Origin: Lysinibacillus piscis
Lineage (GTDB): Bacteria; Bacillota; Bacilli; Bacillales_A; Planococcaceae
Length of the DNA stretch: 64,000 nucleotides
Assembly: GCF_026012395.1 (NCBI RefSeq)
Contig: NZ_BRZA01000004.1
Coordinates: forward strand, 144,598-208,597
Reading direction: 5' to 3'
This document shows, piece by piece, positions 35,445 to 44,287 of this stretch (positions within the stretch are counted from its first letter, which is position 1; every line of letters begins with the position of its first letter). The notes beneath the pieces were generated by a model. The model did not search any database. It saw nothing but the letters and a program-made list of their open reading frames with translations, and was not told where the DNA came from. The position numbers and the translations under genes are program-made.

Positions 35445-36656
35445 ATGATTAATGATCATCGACTATTACAGCACCTTGAACAGTTAAGCCAAATTGGATG
35501 TAATGACATAACAGGTGGCATAAATCGCTTGTCATTTACTTTAGAAGAACAGCAGGCGATTGAGCTTGTAGCCTCTTATATGCAAGATGCAGGAATGACT
35601 GTTTCAGTAGATGCAATTGGCAATATTATCGGCACATATGGCACTGGTCCAGAAACCGTTATGCTTGGCTCACATATTGATACAGTGCCTGAAGGTGGAA
35701 AATATGATGGTGCTCTAGGCGTACTTGCAGCGATTGAAGTCGTTCATACTTTACACGAACAGCACATCCGACCTACAAAAAAAATTCAAGTCGTAGCTTT
35801 TAAAGACGAGGAAGGCACACGCTTTGGTTTTGGTTTAATTGGCAGTAAGGCAATGGCTGGTCTTTTGACAGATGAGCAGCTTCAACAAACAGATGCACAA
35901 GGTATTTCCATTGCTGAAGCGATGACACAATTCGGCTTAGATGCTCAGACAGTCACTCTTGCCAAACGTCATGACATCACTGCTTATTTAGAAATGCATA
36001 TTGAGCAAGGTAAAGTGTTAGAAAATGAAAATTTACCTGTTGGCATTGTCACTGGGATTGCTGCACCTTTATGGCTAGAAATTACAGTAACAGGTATCAG
36101 TGAGCATGCTGGTGCGACACCGATGCCTATTCGCCAAGATGCGCTTACGGCTGCTAGTGAGATGGTGTTAGCAATTGAGCAGCTTGCTAATGATGGAAGC
36201 GATTCTGTCGCAACAGTAGGCAAGCTGCATGTGGAGCCAAATGGTGTCAATGTTGTGCCTGGTAAAGTAGTCTTTACAGTGGATATTCGAGATATTGAGC
36301 AAGATAAAATTACTGCACTGGAAAATCAAATTTTGCATAAGCTAGCGGACATCGCACAGCGTCGCCATGTACAGTTACAGTACAAAATATTACAACGTGT
36401 GCAACCTGCTAAAACAGATACAATCTTGCAACAGCAGCTTGCAGCACGTATTGAGCAACAGGGCATTCGTCCTTATTTTTTAATGAGTGGTGCAGGTCAT
36501 GATGCGATGAATATTGCGCTTGTTGCACCTATCGCCATGCTATTCGTCCGTTCAAAAGATGGCATTAGTCATAATCCGTTAGAATACACTTCAGATGAAG
36601 ATATTATAGTGGCTACAAAGATTTTTTATGATACAGTGCTCACATTAATAAAGTAG
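35445..36656 (+). CDS. M20-family N-carbamoyl-L-amino acid amidohydrolase
   Basis: 403 residues. Zn-dependent carbamoylase or allantoate-type amidohydrolase. Metal ligands and surrounding motifs: GSHIDTVPEGGKYDGALG (about 77-94; His79 and Asp90), KDEEGTRFG (about 124-132; Glu pair), MHIEQG (His, about 184), SGAGHDAMN, and SHNPLEY near the end. The dimerisation insert with ISEHAGATPMPIR is normal. With the preceding ATC hydrolase it would convert N-carbamoyl-L-cysteine to L-cysteine, ammonia and carbon dioxide; substrate from context. Start at ATG 35445, only 5 bases after the ATC hydrolase stop codon, so the two are one operon. Confidence 0.88.
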   Translation: MINDHRLLQHLEQLSQIGCNDITGGINRLSFTLEEQQAIELVASYMQDAGMTVSVDAIGNIIGTYGTGPETVMLGSHIDTVPEGGKYDGALGVLAAIEVVHTLHEQHIRPTKKIQVVAFKDEEGTRFGFGLIGSKAMAGLLTDEQLQQTDAQGISIAEAMTQFGLDAQTVTLAKRHDITAYLEMHIEQGKVLENENLPVGIVTGIAAPLWLEITVTGISEHAGATPMPIRQDALTAASEMVLAIEQLANDGSDSVATVGKLHVEPNGVNVVPGKVVFTVDIRDIEQDKITALENQILHKLADIAQRRHVQLQYKILQRVQPAKTDTILQQQLAARIEQQGIRPYFLMSGAGHDAMNIALVAPIAMLFVRSKDGISHNPLEYTSDEDIIVATKIFYDTVLTLIK

Positions 36657-36660
36657 TAGC

Positions 36661-36700
36661 AAAAGCCTGCTCCATCTATTTTGACGGAGCAGGCTTTTGA
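36661..36700 (+). terminator. Terminator after the carbamoylase gene
   Basis: Stem AAAAGCCTGCTCC/GGAGCAGGCTTTT with a loop of about 12 bases, then T/G-rich sequence. Confidence 0.87.
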
Positions 36701-36767
36701 TTGTTGAAAAAATTGACCAATTTTGTGACTAACATTACGTTGCGCTACACTTTCGCACAATAAACAT

Positions 36768-36830
36768 TTGTCGATTGTCTACGTAATCTTGTCGAATACT
36801 TACGAAGTCGTGTCGATTGCCTATGAACTC
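36768..36830. repeat. Three tandem 21-bp repeat units
   Basis: Units at 36768-36788, 36789-36809 and 36810-36830 share the frame TTGTCGATT-GTCTACG-AATC with changes (for example unit 2 CGAATACTTACGAAG; unit 3 CGATTGCCTATGAAC). A related pair occurs at 51807-51848 and a single unit at 26040-26060. The flank CTACACTTTCGCACAATAAACAT also recurs at 51787-51806 in altered form. No protein is encoded. Confidence 0.7.
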
Positions 36831-36926
36831 TTTCTCCTCTATTACAAAAATGCCGTTGACTTCATTGCTTGAAGTGCGGTTTTTAGGTCAAAGCTTTATA
36901 CTATAGGAAAGGATGGTGATAGCCTC

Positions 36927-37337
36927 ATGTTAAGTGACAGCCTTCAACAAAAATTAATGGAGACAATTAATGCACATCTGAATCCCGACTTCGTCATTTT
37001 GTTTGGCTCATTTGCAAAAGGTATTGTGCGGGAAGATAGTGATATTGATATTGCTTATTTCGGTGACAAGCAACTATCATCTTATGAACGTTTTCTATTA
37101 GCAGGGGAACTGGCAACACTCGTAGGTCGAGAAGTTGACTTAGTCGATATTAAACAAATTGATACTGTATTCACTATGCAAATTTTTTCTGAGGGCACAC
37201 CGATTTATATTCAGAACAACAATGAATTCATACGTCAAAAAATGCGTGCTTATAGTATGTATGCCACACTAAGTGAACAACGTACATCCATTGTTGATGC
37301 TATCAAAGAGAGAGGAAGTATATTTGGAGATGAATGA
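36927..37337 (+). CDS. mntA: MntA-type minimal nucleotidyltransferase (antitoxin)
   Basis: 136 residues. Nucleotidyltransferase fold of the MNT group: GSFAKG-IVRE-DSDID with Gly27-Ser28 and the metal-binding Asp39 and Asp41 (GSX10DXD). In characterised type VII systems MntA adds AMP groups to HepT and so disables it. The gene overlaps its partner by 8 bases. Start at ATG 36927 after AAAGGATGGTGAT. The catalytic motif is intact, so the antitoxin should be active. Confidence 0.85.
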   Translation: MLSDSLQQKLMETINAHLNPDFVILFGSFAKGIVREDSDIDIAYFGDKQLSSYERFLLAGELATLVGREVDLVDIKQIDTVFTMQIFSEGTPIYIQNNNEFIRQKMRAYSMYATLSEQRTSIVDAIKERGSIFGDE

Positions 37338-37737
37338 TGTTATTTTAAATAAAGCCACTACTATTGAGCGATGTGTGAAACGTATTCATGAGGTGTATCA
37401 AGATAATCCTGAAAATTTAACGGATTTCACGAAGCAAGATAGTATCATTTTAAATATTCAACGTGCTTGTGAGGCAAGTATTGATTTAGCCATGCATATT
37501 GTAAGTGAGCGTAAGCTAGGCATACCGAAAGCAAGTCGTGAGGGGTTTACGCTCTTACAAGAGGTGGGGCTAATTGATGCGGATTTAGCAAAGATTATGA
37601 TGAATATGGTTGGCTTCCGCAATATTGCTGTTCATGATTACCAAGCATTAGAGCTTACTATTTTAGAAGCCATTTTAGATAAACACCTTGATGATTTTAA
37701 AAAGTTTACGAAGGTCATTTTGCAGCTTGAAGCATGA
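37330..37737 (+). CDS. hepT: HepT-family HEPN toxin (ribonuclease)
   Basis: 135 residues, all-helical HEPN (DUF86) protein. The RNase motif RX4HXY is intact (RNIAVHDY, Arg97, His102, Tyr104). Its start overlaps MntA by 8 bases (ATG 37330). TTG 37324, two codons upstream, lies 5 bases after AGGAAG and could be the real start. HepT toxins cut RNA, often tRNA, until AMPylated by MntA. The pair sits in an intergenic-like insertion between backbone genes, a typical place for mobile defence or stabilisation modules. Confidence 0.83.
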   Translation: MNDVILNKATTIERCVKRIHEVYQDNPENLTDFTKQDSIILNIQRACEASIDLAMHIVSERKLGIPKASREGFTLLQEVGLIDADLAKIMMNMVGFRNIAVHDYQALELTILEAILDKHLDDFKKFTKVILQLEA

Positions 37738-37852
37738 CAAAAATGATTCTACTGACTTCGTACCACATATAAAAGTGACCAATTTTACTGGGTGAAAATT
37801 GGTCAACTAAGCATTAAAGCATTTCTCTGATATACAGTATTGGATCAAATAA

Positions 37853-37887
37853 AAAAACAAGAATGCTACTATAAACATTCTTGTTTT
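37853..37887. terminator. Bidirectional terminator
   Basis: 11-bp stem AAACAAGAATG/CATTCTTGTTT flanked by A and T runs; between hepT and the minus-strand orphan gene. Confidence 0.85.
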
Positions 37888-37920
37888 ACATATATTTTTA
37901 AAAGTATTGATTGCTAAATT

Positions 37921-38280
37921 TTATGCATTTGATAGCGTTTTTATATAGTTTAAGATGTTGTCAATATTTTCTGAATTATATTCAGCCTCGGATAAAAGAT
38001 AGTATCCACTTTCAGAAAAATCAATGTGACCAAGTAAACTTTTTAAGTATGGAGAAATTAAAACCACAATGCCATCATTTCCTAATAATTCCTCTGGCGA
38101 TTCATAGCCATGAGTAACTTCTACATTAAAAGAACTCAAATTATTCTCTTTCAATGAATTTTCTATATTCTTTTTTAATCTCGTGGACTTTTTCTTAAAA
38201 GAGAATCCCTCTCTATCTAAACCTGTTGCAAATCCCCTAAACCCCATTGCTAATTTTGGATAAATATAGATTGTTTTCAT
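37921..38280 (-). CDS. Orphan 119-residue protein
   Basis: Starts at ATG 38280, which lies 6-8 bases after AAAGGGTGAT; three residues further upstream a GTG overlaps that site. Soluble, with alternating alpha and beta segments: N-terminal strand KTIYIYPKLAMG, a basic stretch (KKKSTRLKKN), and a second half with GIVVLISPYLKSLL and a helix at the end (SENIDNILNYIKTL). The outline recalls small Rossmann-like or EIIB-like folds, but no family can be named. Next to the toxin-antitoxin pair, opposite strand, and clearly more AT-rich than neighbours, so possibly acquired DNA. Confidence 0.65.
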   Translation of the reverse strand: MKTIYIYPKLAMGFRGFATGLDREGFSFKKKSTRLKKNIENSLKENNLSSFNVEVTHGYESPEELLGNDGIVVLISPYLKSLLGHIDFSESGYYLLSEAEYNSENIDNILNYIKTLSNA

Positions 38281-38554
38281 TATAATCACCCTTTCAAAAA
38301 ATTATGACCCCTTAAATTATAATTTTCCCCCAATAACTCTTTTATGTAAGATTGAGGAATCCTTTTATTATCCTTCCATTCAATTGTATCATATATTGAA
38401 CCATTTCCGGTATTAATTTGGGATAATATTTTATTAAAAACCCTATTAAATAACCACTAAAACAGAAAAAGGAGTCGAAAAAATGTCTGTAGACACTCTC
38501 CTACTCCTTACTCAAACATCTCTGTTACTCGTTAGCTGGCTAGCCCTCTTCCAC

Positions 38555-40054
38555 TTAATACAAAGCATCTAATAGCTCTAGCTTTTTCGCAATCGCCTCT
38601 TCAAATGTCATAATATATGCAGCAGGGTCCTTTGGGTTGTGGAACTGTGTAATTTTTCCTGTCTCAGGATGGACAAATTTCGATGATGCCCCACAGCCAA
38701 TACCTAAAATCGTCTGTACTTCTTCCATGATGACAATATTATAGATACTTTCCTCGCCAGCCTTACTATAGCCAACATTCTCTAAGTTTCCTAAAATATT
38801 TTTTTGACGATATAAATAATATGGTACATAATCGTTGTCCTTTGTCCATCGCTGTGCCATATGCATCATTTCCGCCACAGTATCACGGTCAGCTACTTTG
38901 TATTTATCTTTATTACGTGTCATTTCGGAGGCACGCTTAAAGGATAATGTATGCACTGTCAATGACTCAGGCTGCATTTTAGCTGATTCCTCCAATGAAT
39001 GCTGGAATTCCTCAATCCCTTCATTTGGCAAGCCAATAATTAAATCCATATTAATATTATTCATTCCTGATTCACGAGCTAACCAAAACTTATCCACGGT
39101 TTCCTGTACAGTATGGTGACGACCAATTGCCTTCAATGTTTCATCTGTATAGGACTGTGGATTGACACTAATACGGTCAATACCCCATTTTTTTAAAACC
39201 TCTAGCTTTTCAGGTGTAATTGTGTCAGGTCGTCCCGCTTCCACCGTTACTTCACGAATTGTTTCTGGATTTGGGAAAGACTCGTACATTGTTTGGTACA
39301 GAGCATCCATCTCGTGCGCTTCAATTGAGGTAGGTGTACCGCCACCCCAATAAATAGAAGTAATCTTCATATTGTTCTCTGTTAACCATTTCCCCATTTC
39401 ACGCAGTTCAATATGAAGCCCATCTAAAAAGGTTTCCACTCGCCCCTGCTTTCGGTTACTACCAATAGCATAGGCTGGGAATGTACAATAGGCACATTTT
39501 GTTGGGCAAAATGGAATGCCGATATAAACGCTAATTTCTTTACCGATTGTATCTAAATCAGGAATTGTCACCAATTGTCGTGCTACAATTTCCTTCAAAA
39601 GCGCTACCTTTTCCTCTGATAATCGGAAATCACGACGCAAAATATCTGCAATCTCCGCATCACTCTTACCAGCTTGACGGAATTTATGATACAGCTTCGT
39701 CGGACGTACACCCGTTAAAATACCCCATTGCTGATGCATGCCTGTGTGCTGCTCCAAGACATCTAAAAATACATGTGATAAGGCACGCTTAATACGAATA
39801 TTTAACTCACGTCCCTCTACCGCTGTATCATAGTGAATTTCGTAATCATTCGTATAACGATTGCCCTCTACCTCTAGCACAGCCTTTGTTGTAATCGAAA
39901 AATCATCACCGACTTGATAATCTATCGACGCTAACATATGAGCTCCCTCCGGCTTTATCGTTAGCTTTGAATCCTCAAAAAATAAATTCGCAATATGATG
40001 CAATACACGAATCCAATCCTCTGGATAGTGTTGCTCTATATAAATTGTTTGCAT
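38555..40054 (-). CDS. hemZ: HemZ-type radical SAM protein (coproporphyrinogen III oxidase-like)
   Basis: 499 residues. Radical SAM enzyme with the cluster motif CPTKCAYC (Cys183, 187, 190; CxxxCxxC) and YWGGGTPTSIE, typical of HemN/HemZ. An N-terminal domain of about 170 residues with no radical SAM function precedes it, as in HemZ of B. subtilis (about 501 residues). HemZ is named for oxygen-independent coproporphyrinogen oxidation, though its reaction is less certain than that of HemN. In B. subtilis hemZ is also in the yha region. A weak hairpin with T run follows at about 38470-38510. Confidence 0.9.
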   Translation of the reverse strand: MQTIYIEQHYPEDWIRVLHHIANLFFEDSKLTIKPEGAHMLASIDYQVGDDFSITTKAVLEVEGNRYTNDYEIHYDTAVEGRELNIRIKRALSHVFLDVLEQHTGMHQQWGILTGVRPTKLYHKFRQAGKSDAEIADILRRDFRLSEEKVALLKEIVARQLVTIPDLDTIGKEISVYIGIPFCPTKCAYCTFPAYAIGSNRKQGRVETFLDGLHIELREMGKWLTENNMKITSIYWGGGTPTSIEAHEMDALYQTMYESFPNPETIREVTVEAGRPDTITPEKLEVLKKWGIDRISVNPQSYTDETLKAIGRHHTVQETVDKFWLARESGMNNINMDLIIGLPNEGIEEFQHSLEESAKMQPESLTVHTLSFKRASEMTRNKDKYKVADRDTVAEMMHMAQRWTKDNDYVPYYLYRQKNILGNLENVGYSKAGEESIYNIVIMEEVQTILGIGCGASSKFVHPETGKITQFHNPKDPAAYIMTFEEAIAKKLELLDALY

Positions 40055-40164
40055 GTCTTCCGCTCTTTTCTTTCTAAAGTTACATTCCTATTGTAGTCAA
40101 AGCCGACACTTTTAGCAAAAAATTTAAAAAGCATGCCAGCAATTATATGCTGACATACTTTTCA

Positions 40165-40824
40165 TCATTTCAACAACTCACTTGCGCCCGTAATAGCAAT
40201 GCCCTTTAATGCTTGTGTGGCAAGTTTGTCTGCTTCTTTATTTTCCTGTCGTGCAATCAGCTTGTAATCAGGCTGAATATGCAATGCTTCTAGCTTAGCA
40301 TCAATTTTGTCTGCCCAGCTTGCTAAATTTCGCTCAAGTGCTGGCCATTCTCCATTAAGTTGATTAATAACAACCTGTGAATCACCTGTAATACAAATCG
40401 GTAAATGATGTACATCCAATAATTCCAGCTCTGTCAACGCTAAATAGAGTGCCGCATACTCTGCCTCATTATTGGATTGCAATTCACTAGAAAAAGCATT
40501 TTTGCGTAAACGATAGGACTTACCATTTTGCTCATAATAAATCGCACAGCCTAACCCTGATTGCCTTGTAGCAATGTCAAAGCCACCATCAAAATAAACT
40601 GTAATATTATGTGGCTCTGTCTCAATTTCCTTTAAATACGCCTTTAATTCTTTCAATGACCAATCATTCTCTTGACGGTCAATAAAGTGAAGGGACTTTA
40701 CTCTCCCTGTACGTTCCATATCCTCAGCAAGTAACAGTGCCTGTGCAGCTGGTAATTCAGCTGAATGAAAAACTGTTTCTGTGCCCTTTGGTGTTTTATA
40801 AAACCATTCGATTGTCACGTACAT
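40165..40824 (-). CDS. Ribonuclease H-like protein
   Basis: 219 residues. An N-terminal module of about 70 residues (WFYKTPKGTETVFHSAELPA) precedes an RNase HI domain (about 74-210) with all four acidic residues: Asp79 (YFDGGF), Glu122 (NNEAEYAAL), Asp148 (TGDSQVVINQ) and Asp199 (NKEADKLA). So it should cut RNA in RNA-DNA hybrids or be a close relative. Similar proteins in bacilli (YpdQ/YpeP types) have unclear roles. It precedes nothing in the same operon; the next gene upstream, yheA, is 27 bases away on the same strand. Confidence 0.85.
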   Translation of the reverse strand: MYVTIEWFYKTPKGTETVFHSAELPAAQALLLAEDMERTGRVKSLHFIDRQENDWSLKELKAYLKEIETEPHNITVYFDGGFDIATRQSGLGCAIYYEQNGKSYRLRKNAFSSELQSNNEAEYAALYLALTELELLDVHHLPICITGDSQVVINQLNGEWPALERNLASWADKIDAKLEALHIQPDYKLIARQENKEADKLATQALKGIAITGASELLK

Positions 40825-40851
40825 GATGTTTTCCTCCTCACTTACTAGCCA

Positions 40852-41196
40852 TTAAAGACCTTCATATAATGTTTGAATTGGTTTCACTAAAATACGATTC
40901 ACTTCTTCAATCACTTTACTTAACTGCATTTCTGCCGTCAACATAGCTGAAATTTTGGCATTTTGCTGTGCCAATTGTGCCGCCTTTTGCGCATAGACAA
41001 GCTCATCTTCTAATATATCCTCACCAGCTATTTGTTTTTGTTGTAAATCAATTTGAATTTTGCGGAAGTTTTTAAAAATCTGTAATGCCTCCTCATCCGC
41101 TTTTACAGTTGCCACTGCTTCTGTTAATGCTTCAAATTCTGGCGTTTTGCGGAAAGTCGCCTCTAACGCATTAATATCATTGTAAATGTTAATCAT
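40852..41196 (-). CDS. yheA: YlbF/YmcA-family protein (YheA)
   Basis: 114 residues, almost entirely helical, starting at ATG 41196 after GGGGAAA. The pattern INIYNDINALEATFRKTPEF followed by long amphipathic helices with IQIDLQQKQIAGEDI matches the YlbF/YmcA fold; paralogues form part of the Y-complex that works with RNase Y, but YheA itself is not assigned there. It is followed by the RNase H-like gene and preceded by yheB, in the order known from B. subtilis. Confidence 0.87.
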   Translation of the reverse strand: MINIYNDINALEATFRKTPEFEALTEAVATVKADEEALQIFKNFRKIQIDLQQKQIAGEDILEDELVYAQKAAQLAQQNAKISAMLTAEMQLSKVIEEVNRILVKPIQTLYEGL

Positions 41197-41214
41197 CAAT
41201 AGATTTCCCCTTTT

Positions 41215-42357
41215 TTAAATAAAATAGACAATCAGGCCTTGCACAATTCCAATTAAACCACCAAGTAAAGCACCCAACCATGTAATCATTTTAAATTCAC
41301 GCTTGGAAATACCTAATACAAGTTCCTCTAGTTTTTCCACTGGGAAAGAATCAACTTGCTCTCTTACAACCTCTTGTAAATCTAAACGTCTTAATGCATC
41401 CTCTAATTTTTCCTCTGCCTTCACAAAAGCAGTATCAATTGCTTGTGGAATAACTTTTTCCTTCATCCATACATTTCCTTCAGGCCAGTAGTACGAGATA
41501 GGATGATTTAAACGTTCCTCCACTGCTAATTGCTCTTTCACATAGCTTTGTACTTTCACAAGTAGTGGCTCCATATGAACATCCTCTAGGAAATCCATTG
41601 CAGGACGATCCTTTAACTTTTCCCATTCCTGTGTAAAGATTTTTGTTAATAATGCTGCTGTACCTGGTGCTTGTAAAAACTTCACAAGCTCTCGCTGTAC
41701 TTTCCCAACTAGTGAAGAAGAATCACCTAAAAACATATTAATCATACCACCTAGCGAGCCCTTAGACGCTAAAAAATCATCAATCATCGCTTTAATGGTC
41801 ATTTCGCCTTCAGGTGATAAAAAATAATCCTCACCTTTTTCTAAAATATGACTCACAGCCACTGGTATTTTGCCGTCAATTGTTGCCTGAATTTCTGCTG
41901 ACAATAATGTACGAAGCGATTTTGTTGCTAGTGTATTCCTCATCGCCATAAATTGTCCCTCAACAACAGCAGCTACCTTCTGCTCAATCGTTGCTGGCAT
42001 ATGTGAAAAACCTGCTAATGTTAGCCAATCTTGAATGGTTTTATCATTCGTAAAAATAATTTCTTCAGCTTTCTGTTGGACAAGCCCCTCAATTTTATCC
42101 TGCATGTCCTTCGAGAAAAATTTCTTTCTAAACGTCTCAGGTGTCAATAAATAATCCACAACAGTTTTCCCAAGCTGTTTCGCTAATTCATCTCGACGTT
42201 TTGGAATCAGCCCTGGTGTAAAAGGTACACGCCAATTTTTAATGTAGATGGCATTATGTGGGCGGAATAACATCTTAATCGCCAAATGATTCGTTACACC
42301 ACCAATAGCAGCACCGATAACAGCCATAAATAATAATGTCACTAAAATATTATCCAT
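41215..42357 (-). CDS. yheB: DUF445 membrane protein (YheB)
   Basis: 380 residues from ATG 42357, 6-7 bases after GAGAGGA. A hydrophobic N-terminus (VTLLFMAVIGAAIGGVTNHLAIKMLF) and a C-terminal hydrophobic pair (ITWLGALLGGLIGIVQGLIVYF) enclose a long, charged helical region. This is the DUF445/YheB layout; function is unknown, perhaps linked to the spore or cell envelope. Operon with yheA, 18 bases apart. Confidence 0.88.
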   Translation of the reverse strand: MDNILVTLLFMAVIGAAIGGVTNHLAIKMLFRPHNAIYIKNWRVPFTPGLIPKRRDELAKQLGKTVVDYLLTPETFRKKFFSKDMQDKIEGLVQQKAEEIIFTNDKTIQDWLTLAGFSHMPATIEQKVAAVVEGQFMAMRNTLATKSLRTLLSAEIQATIDGKIPVAVSHILEKGEDYFLSPEGEMTIKAMIDDFLASKGSLGGMINMFLGDSSSLVGKVQRELVKFLQAPGTAALLTKIFTQEWEKLKDRPAMDFLEDVHMEPLLVKVQSYVKEQLAVEERLNHPISYYWPEGNVWMKEKVIPQAIDTAFVKAEEKLEDALRRLDLQEVVREQVDSFPVEKLEELVLGISKREFKMITWLGALLGGLIGIVQGLIVYFI

Positions 42358-42521
42358 TCGTTTTCCTCTCATTTCATCTATACAATTGACGAATCATGTC
42401 GCCTAATGCCCTCATTATAGCAGAGCCACTATTTTCTACGAAAGAAATACCCTCAAGGTTGCAAAATTATTAGCCACCTTCAATAATAAATAGTATCGAT
42501 ATAGAGAAATGAGGTTTGATG

Positions 42522-42725
42522 ATGATTCAACATTTTAGCTTTAAGCCGTTATTTGAAAACACACAGTTACCAGGGTGGTCCATTACCTTCTTCTATCAAC
42601 GTGAATATTATAGTGCCGAATATTTAAAAGATGGCGCTATTAAATGGACAGGTACAACGCCACCTAATGAGGAAGATGTCAAAAAAATGATTCATGAATT
42701 GATGCTCTATCATGTTTATGAATAA
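42522..42725 (+). CDS. yheE: YheE-family small protein (DUF5342)
   Basis: 67 residues starting MIQHFSFKPLFENTQLPG. ATG 42522 gives the best spacing to GAGGT; ATG 42519 and TTG 42516 are in frame but closer. Beta-rich start (WSITFFYQREYYSAEYLKDG) and helical end. It matches the small YheE protein of bacilli next to yheA/yheB. No function known. Confidence 0.78.
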   Translation: MIQHFSFKPLFENTQLPGWSITFFYQREYYSAEYLKDGAIKWTGTTPPNEEDVKKMIHELMLYHVYE

Positions 42726-42852
42726 AAATGAATGTCTACATTTGTATTTTAACGATAAATAATTTATCATTAAATCATCCAACAATTTTTTAAATCATAG
42801 GAGGTGTACACTTTGTTCGCTTCCCTCATTTGGGCGGGGACAAAGGAACTAT

Positions 42853-44205
42853 TTGGACGGAGACATATTGGAAATAACCATTAAATTGGCGGCATTCGCC
42901 CTACTCATCATCATGACAGCGTTTTTCGTTGCAACAGAATTTGCAATTGTAAAAGTCAGAACAACACGGATTGACCAATTGCTAGCAGAAGGAAATAAAA
43001 AAGCAGAAAAAGCTAAGCATGTCGTAACAAATTTAGACGAATATTTATCTGCCTGTCAGCTCGGTATTACGATTACTGCGCTTGGTTTAGGTTGGCTAGG
43101 TGAACCGACATTTGATATGATATTGCATCCTGTGTTTGAATATTTCAATTTAAACAGTAGCATCACATCTGTTTTATCATTTATTTTTGCGTTTTCTATT
43201 GTAACCTTTATGCATGTTGTCGCTGGGGAATTGGCGCCAAAAACATTTGCCATCCAAAAAGCAGAGTTTGTGACATTACACTTTGCTGGTCCATTAATGT
43301 TATTCTACAACATCATGTATCCATTCATTAAATTATTGAATGGTTCTGCGCGTGCCATATCAGGGCTTTTCGGCTTAAAAATGATGTCTGAATCAGAAGT
43401 AGCTCATACAGAAGAAGAGCTGCGTATGATTTTATCTGATAGTTTAAAAGGCGGCGAAATTAACAATTCTGAATATGAATACGTGAATAGTATTTTTGAA
43501 TTCTCTGATCGTCTCGCAAAGGAAATTATGGTCCCACGTACCGAAATCGTCGGTATCGAAAAAGAGCTAACAATCAAAGAAGTATTTGATGTCATGGGTG
43601 TAGAGCAATATACACGTTATCCAATTTTTGACGGTGATAAGGACCATATTATTGGTTTAGTCAATATGAAGCATTTATTAACAGCTTACATTAAAGATTC
43701 TGCAAATGGTGACAAACCAGTCATCGAATATATGCAACCGATTATCCGTGTGATGGAGACAACTCAAATCAATGATTTATTGCTTAAAATTCAGCGTGAA
43801 CGTATCCATATGGCTATTTTAATGGATGAATATGGTGGAACATCAGGTCTTGTTACAATCGAAGATATTATCGAGGAAATTGTCGGTGATATTCAAGATG
43901 AGTTTGATGATGATGAAATTCCAGAAATTCAAGAAATTGCTGAAGATCACTTTATCTTTGATGCCAAAATGCTCATAGAAAATGTCAATGATATGCTTGG
44001 TATAGACATAGAAGATGACGACATCGATACAATTGGTGGTTGGTTCATGACGAAGCACTTTGAAGCTGTTGAAGGTGATAGCATTGAGGAGCAAGGGTAT
44101 GAATTTATCGCTAAAGAGCTAGATGGTCACCATATTTTATACTTAGAAGTTGTAAAATTACCTGTACTTGATTTATCAAATAAACAAGAAGAATTAAATA
44201 GTTAA
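42853..44205 (+). CDS. CNNM/CorC-family transporter with CBS pair (hemolysin-like)
   Basis: About 450 residues. An N-terminal DUF21/CNNM transmembrane domain (about 1-195; FFVATEFAIVKVRTTRIDQL, then three more hydrophobic segments) is followed by a CBS pair (about 205-335, MVPRTEIVGIE and DEYGGTSGLVTIEDIIEEIVGDI) and a C-terminal CorC_HlyC domain (about 350-440). Such proteins move or sense Mg or other divalent ions. The start is uncertain: TTG 42853 is taken here, but a better ribosome binding site, AGGAGG (42800-42805), lies 8 bases before an in-frame TTG at 42814, which would add 13 residues. Confidence 0.87.
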   Translation: MDGDILEITIKLAAFALLIIMTAFFVATEFAIVKVRTTRIDQLLAEGNKKAEKAKHVVTNLDEYLSACQLGITITALGLGWLGEPTFDMILHPVFEYFNLNSSITSVLSFIFAFSIVTFMHVVAGELAPKTFAIQKAEFVTLHFAGPLMLFYNIMYPFIKLLNGSARAISGLFGLKMMSESEVAHTEEELRMILSDSLKGGEINNSEYEYVNSIFEFSDRLAKEIMVPRTEIVGIEKELTIKEVFDVMGVEQYTRYPIFDGDKDHIIGLVNMKHLLTAYIKDSANGDKPVIEYMQPIIRVMETTQINDLLLKIQRERIHMAILMDEYGGTSGLVTIEDIIEEIVGDIQDEFDDDEIPEIQEIAEDHFIFDAKMLIENVNDMLGIDIEDDDIDTIGGWFMTKHFEAVEGDSIEEQGYEFIAKELDGHHILYLEVVKLPVLDLSNKQEELNS

Positions 44206-44219
44206 ACCGTTACATGCTA

Positions 44220-44254
44220 AGACGGCTCCCTTTCTTAAAAAGGGGGTCGTTTTC
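44220..44254 (+). terminator. Terminator after the CNNM gene
   Basis: Stem ACGGCTCCCTT with AAGGGGGTCGT (two G-T pairs) followed by TTTTC. Confidence 0.7.
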
Positions 44255-44287
44255 TAATGCTCGAAAATTTTGCGAGGAGGAAACAAA

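Noticed and set aside
36720..36830. CRISPR array
   Set aside because: Units are 21 bp, directly adjacent, degenerate and without spacers; no cas genes in the window.
38483..38572. 29-codon hydrophobic frame after GGAG, resembling a type I toxin
   Set aside because: It overlaps the end of hemZ and the inverted repeats that look like the hemZ terminator; no antisense RNA promoter pattern recognised. Too weak to call.
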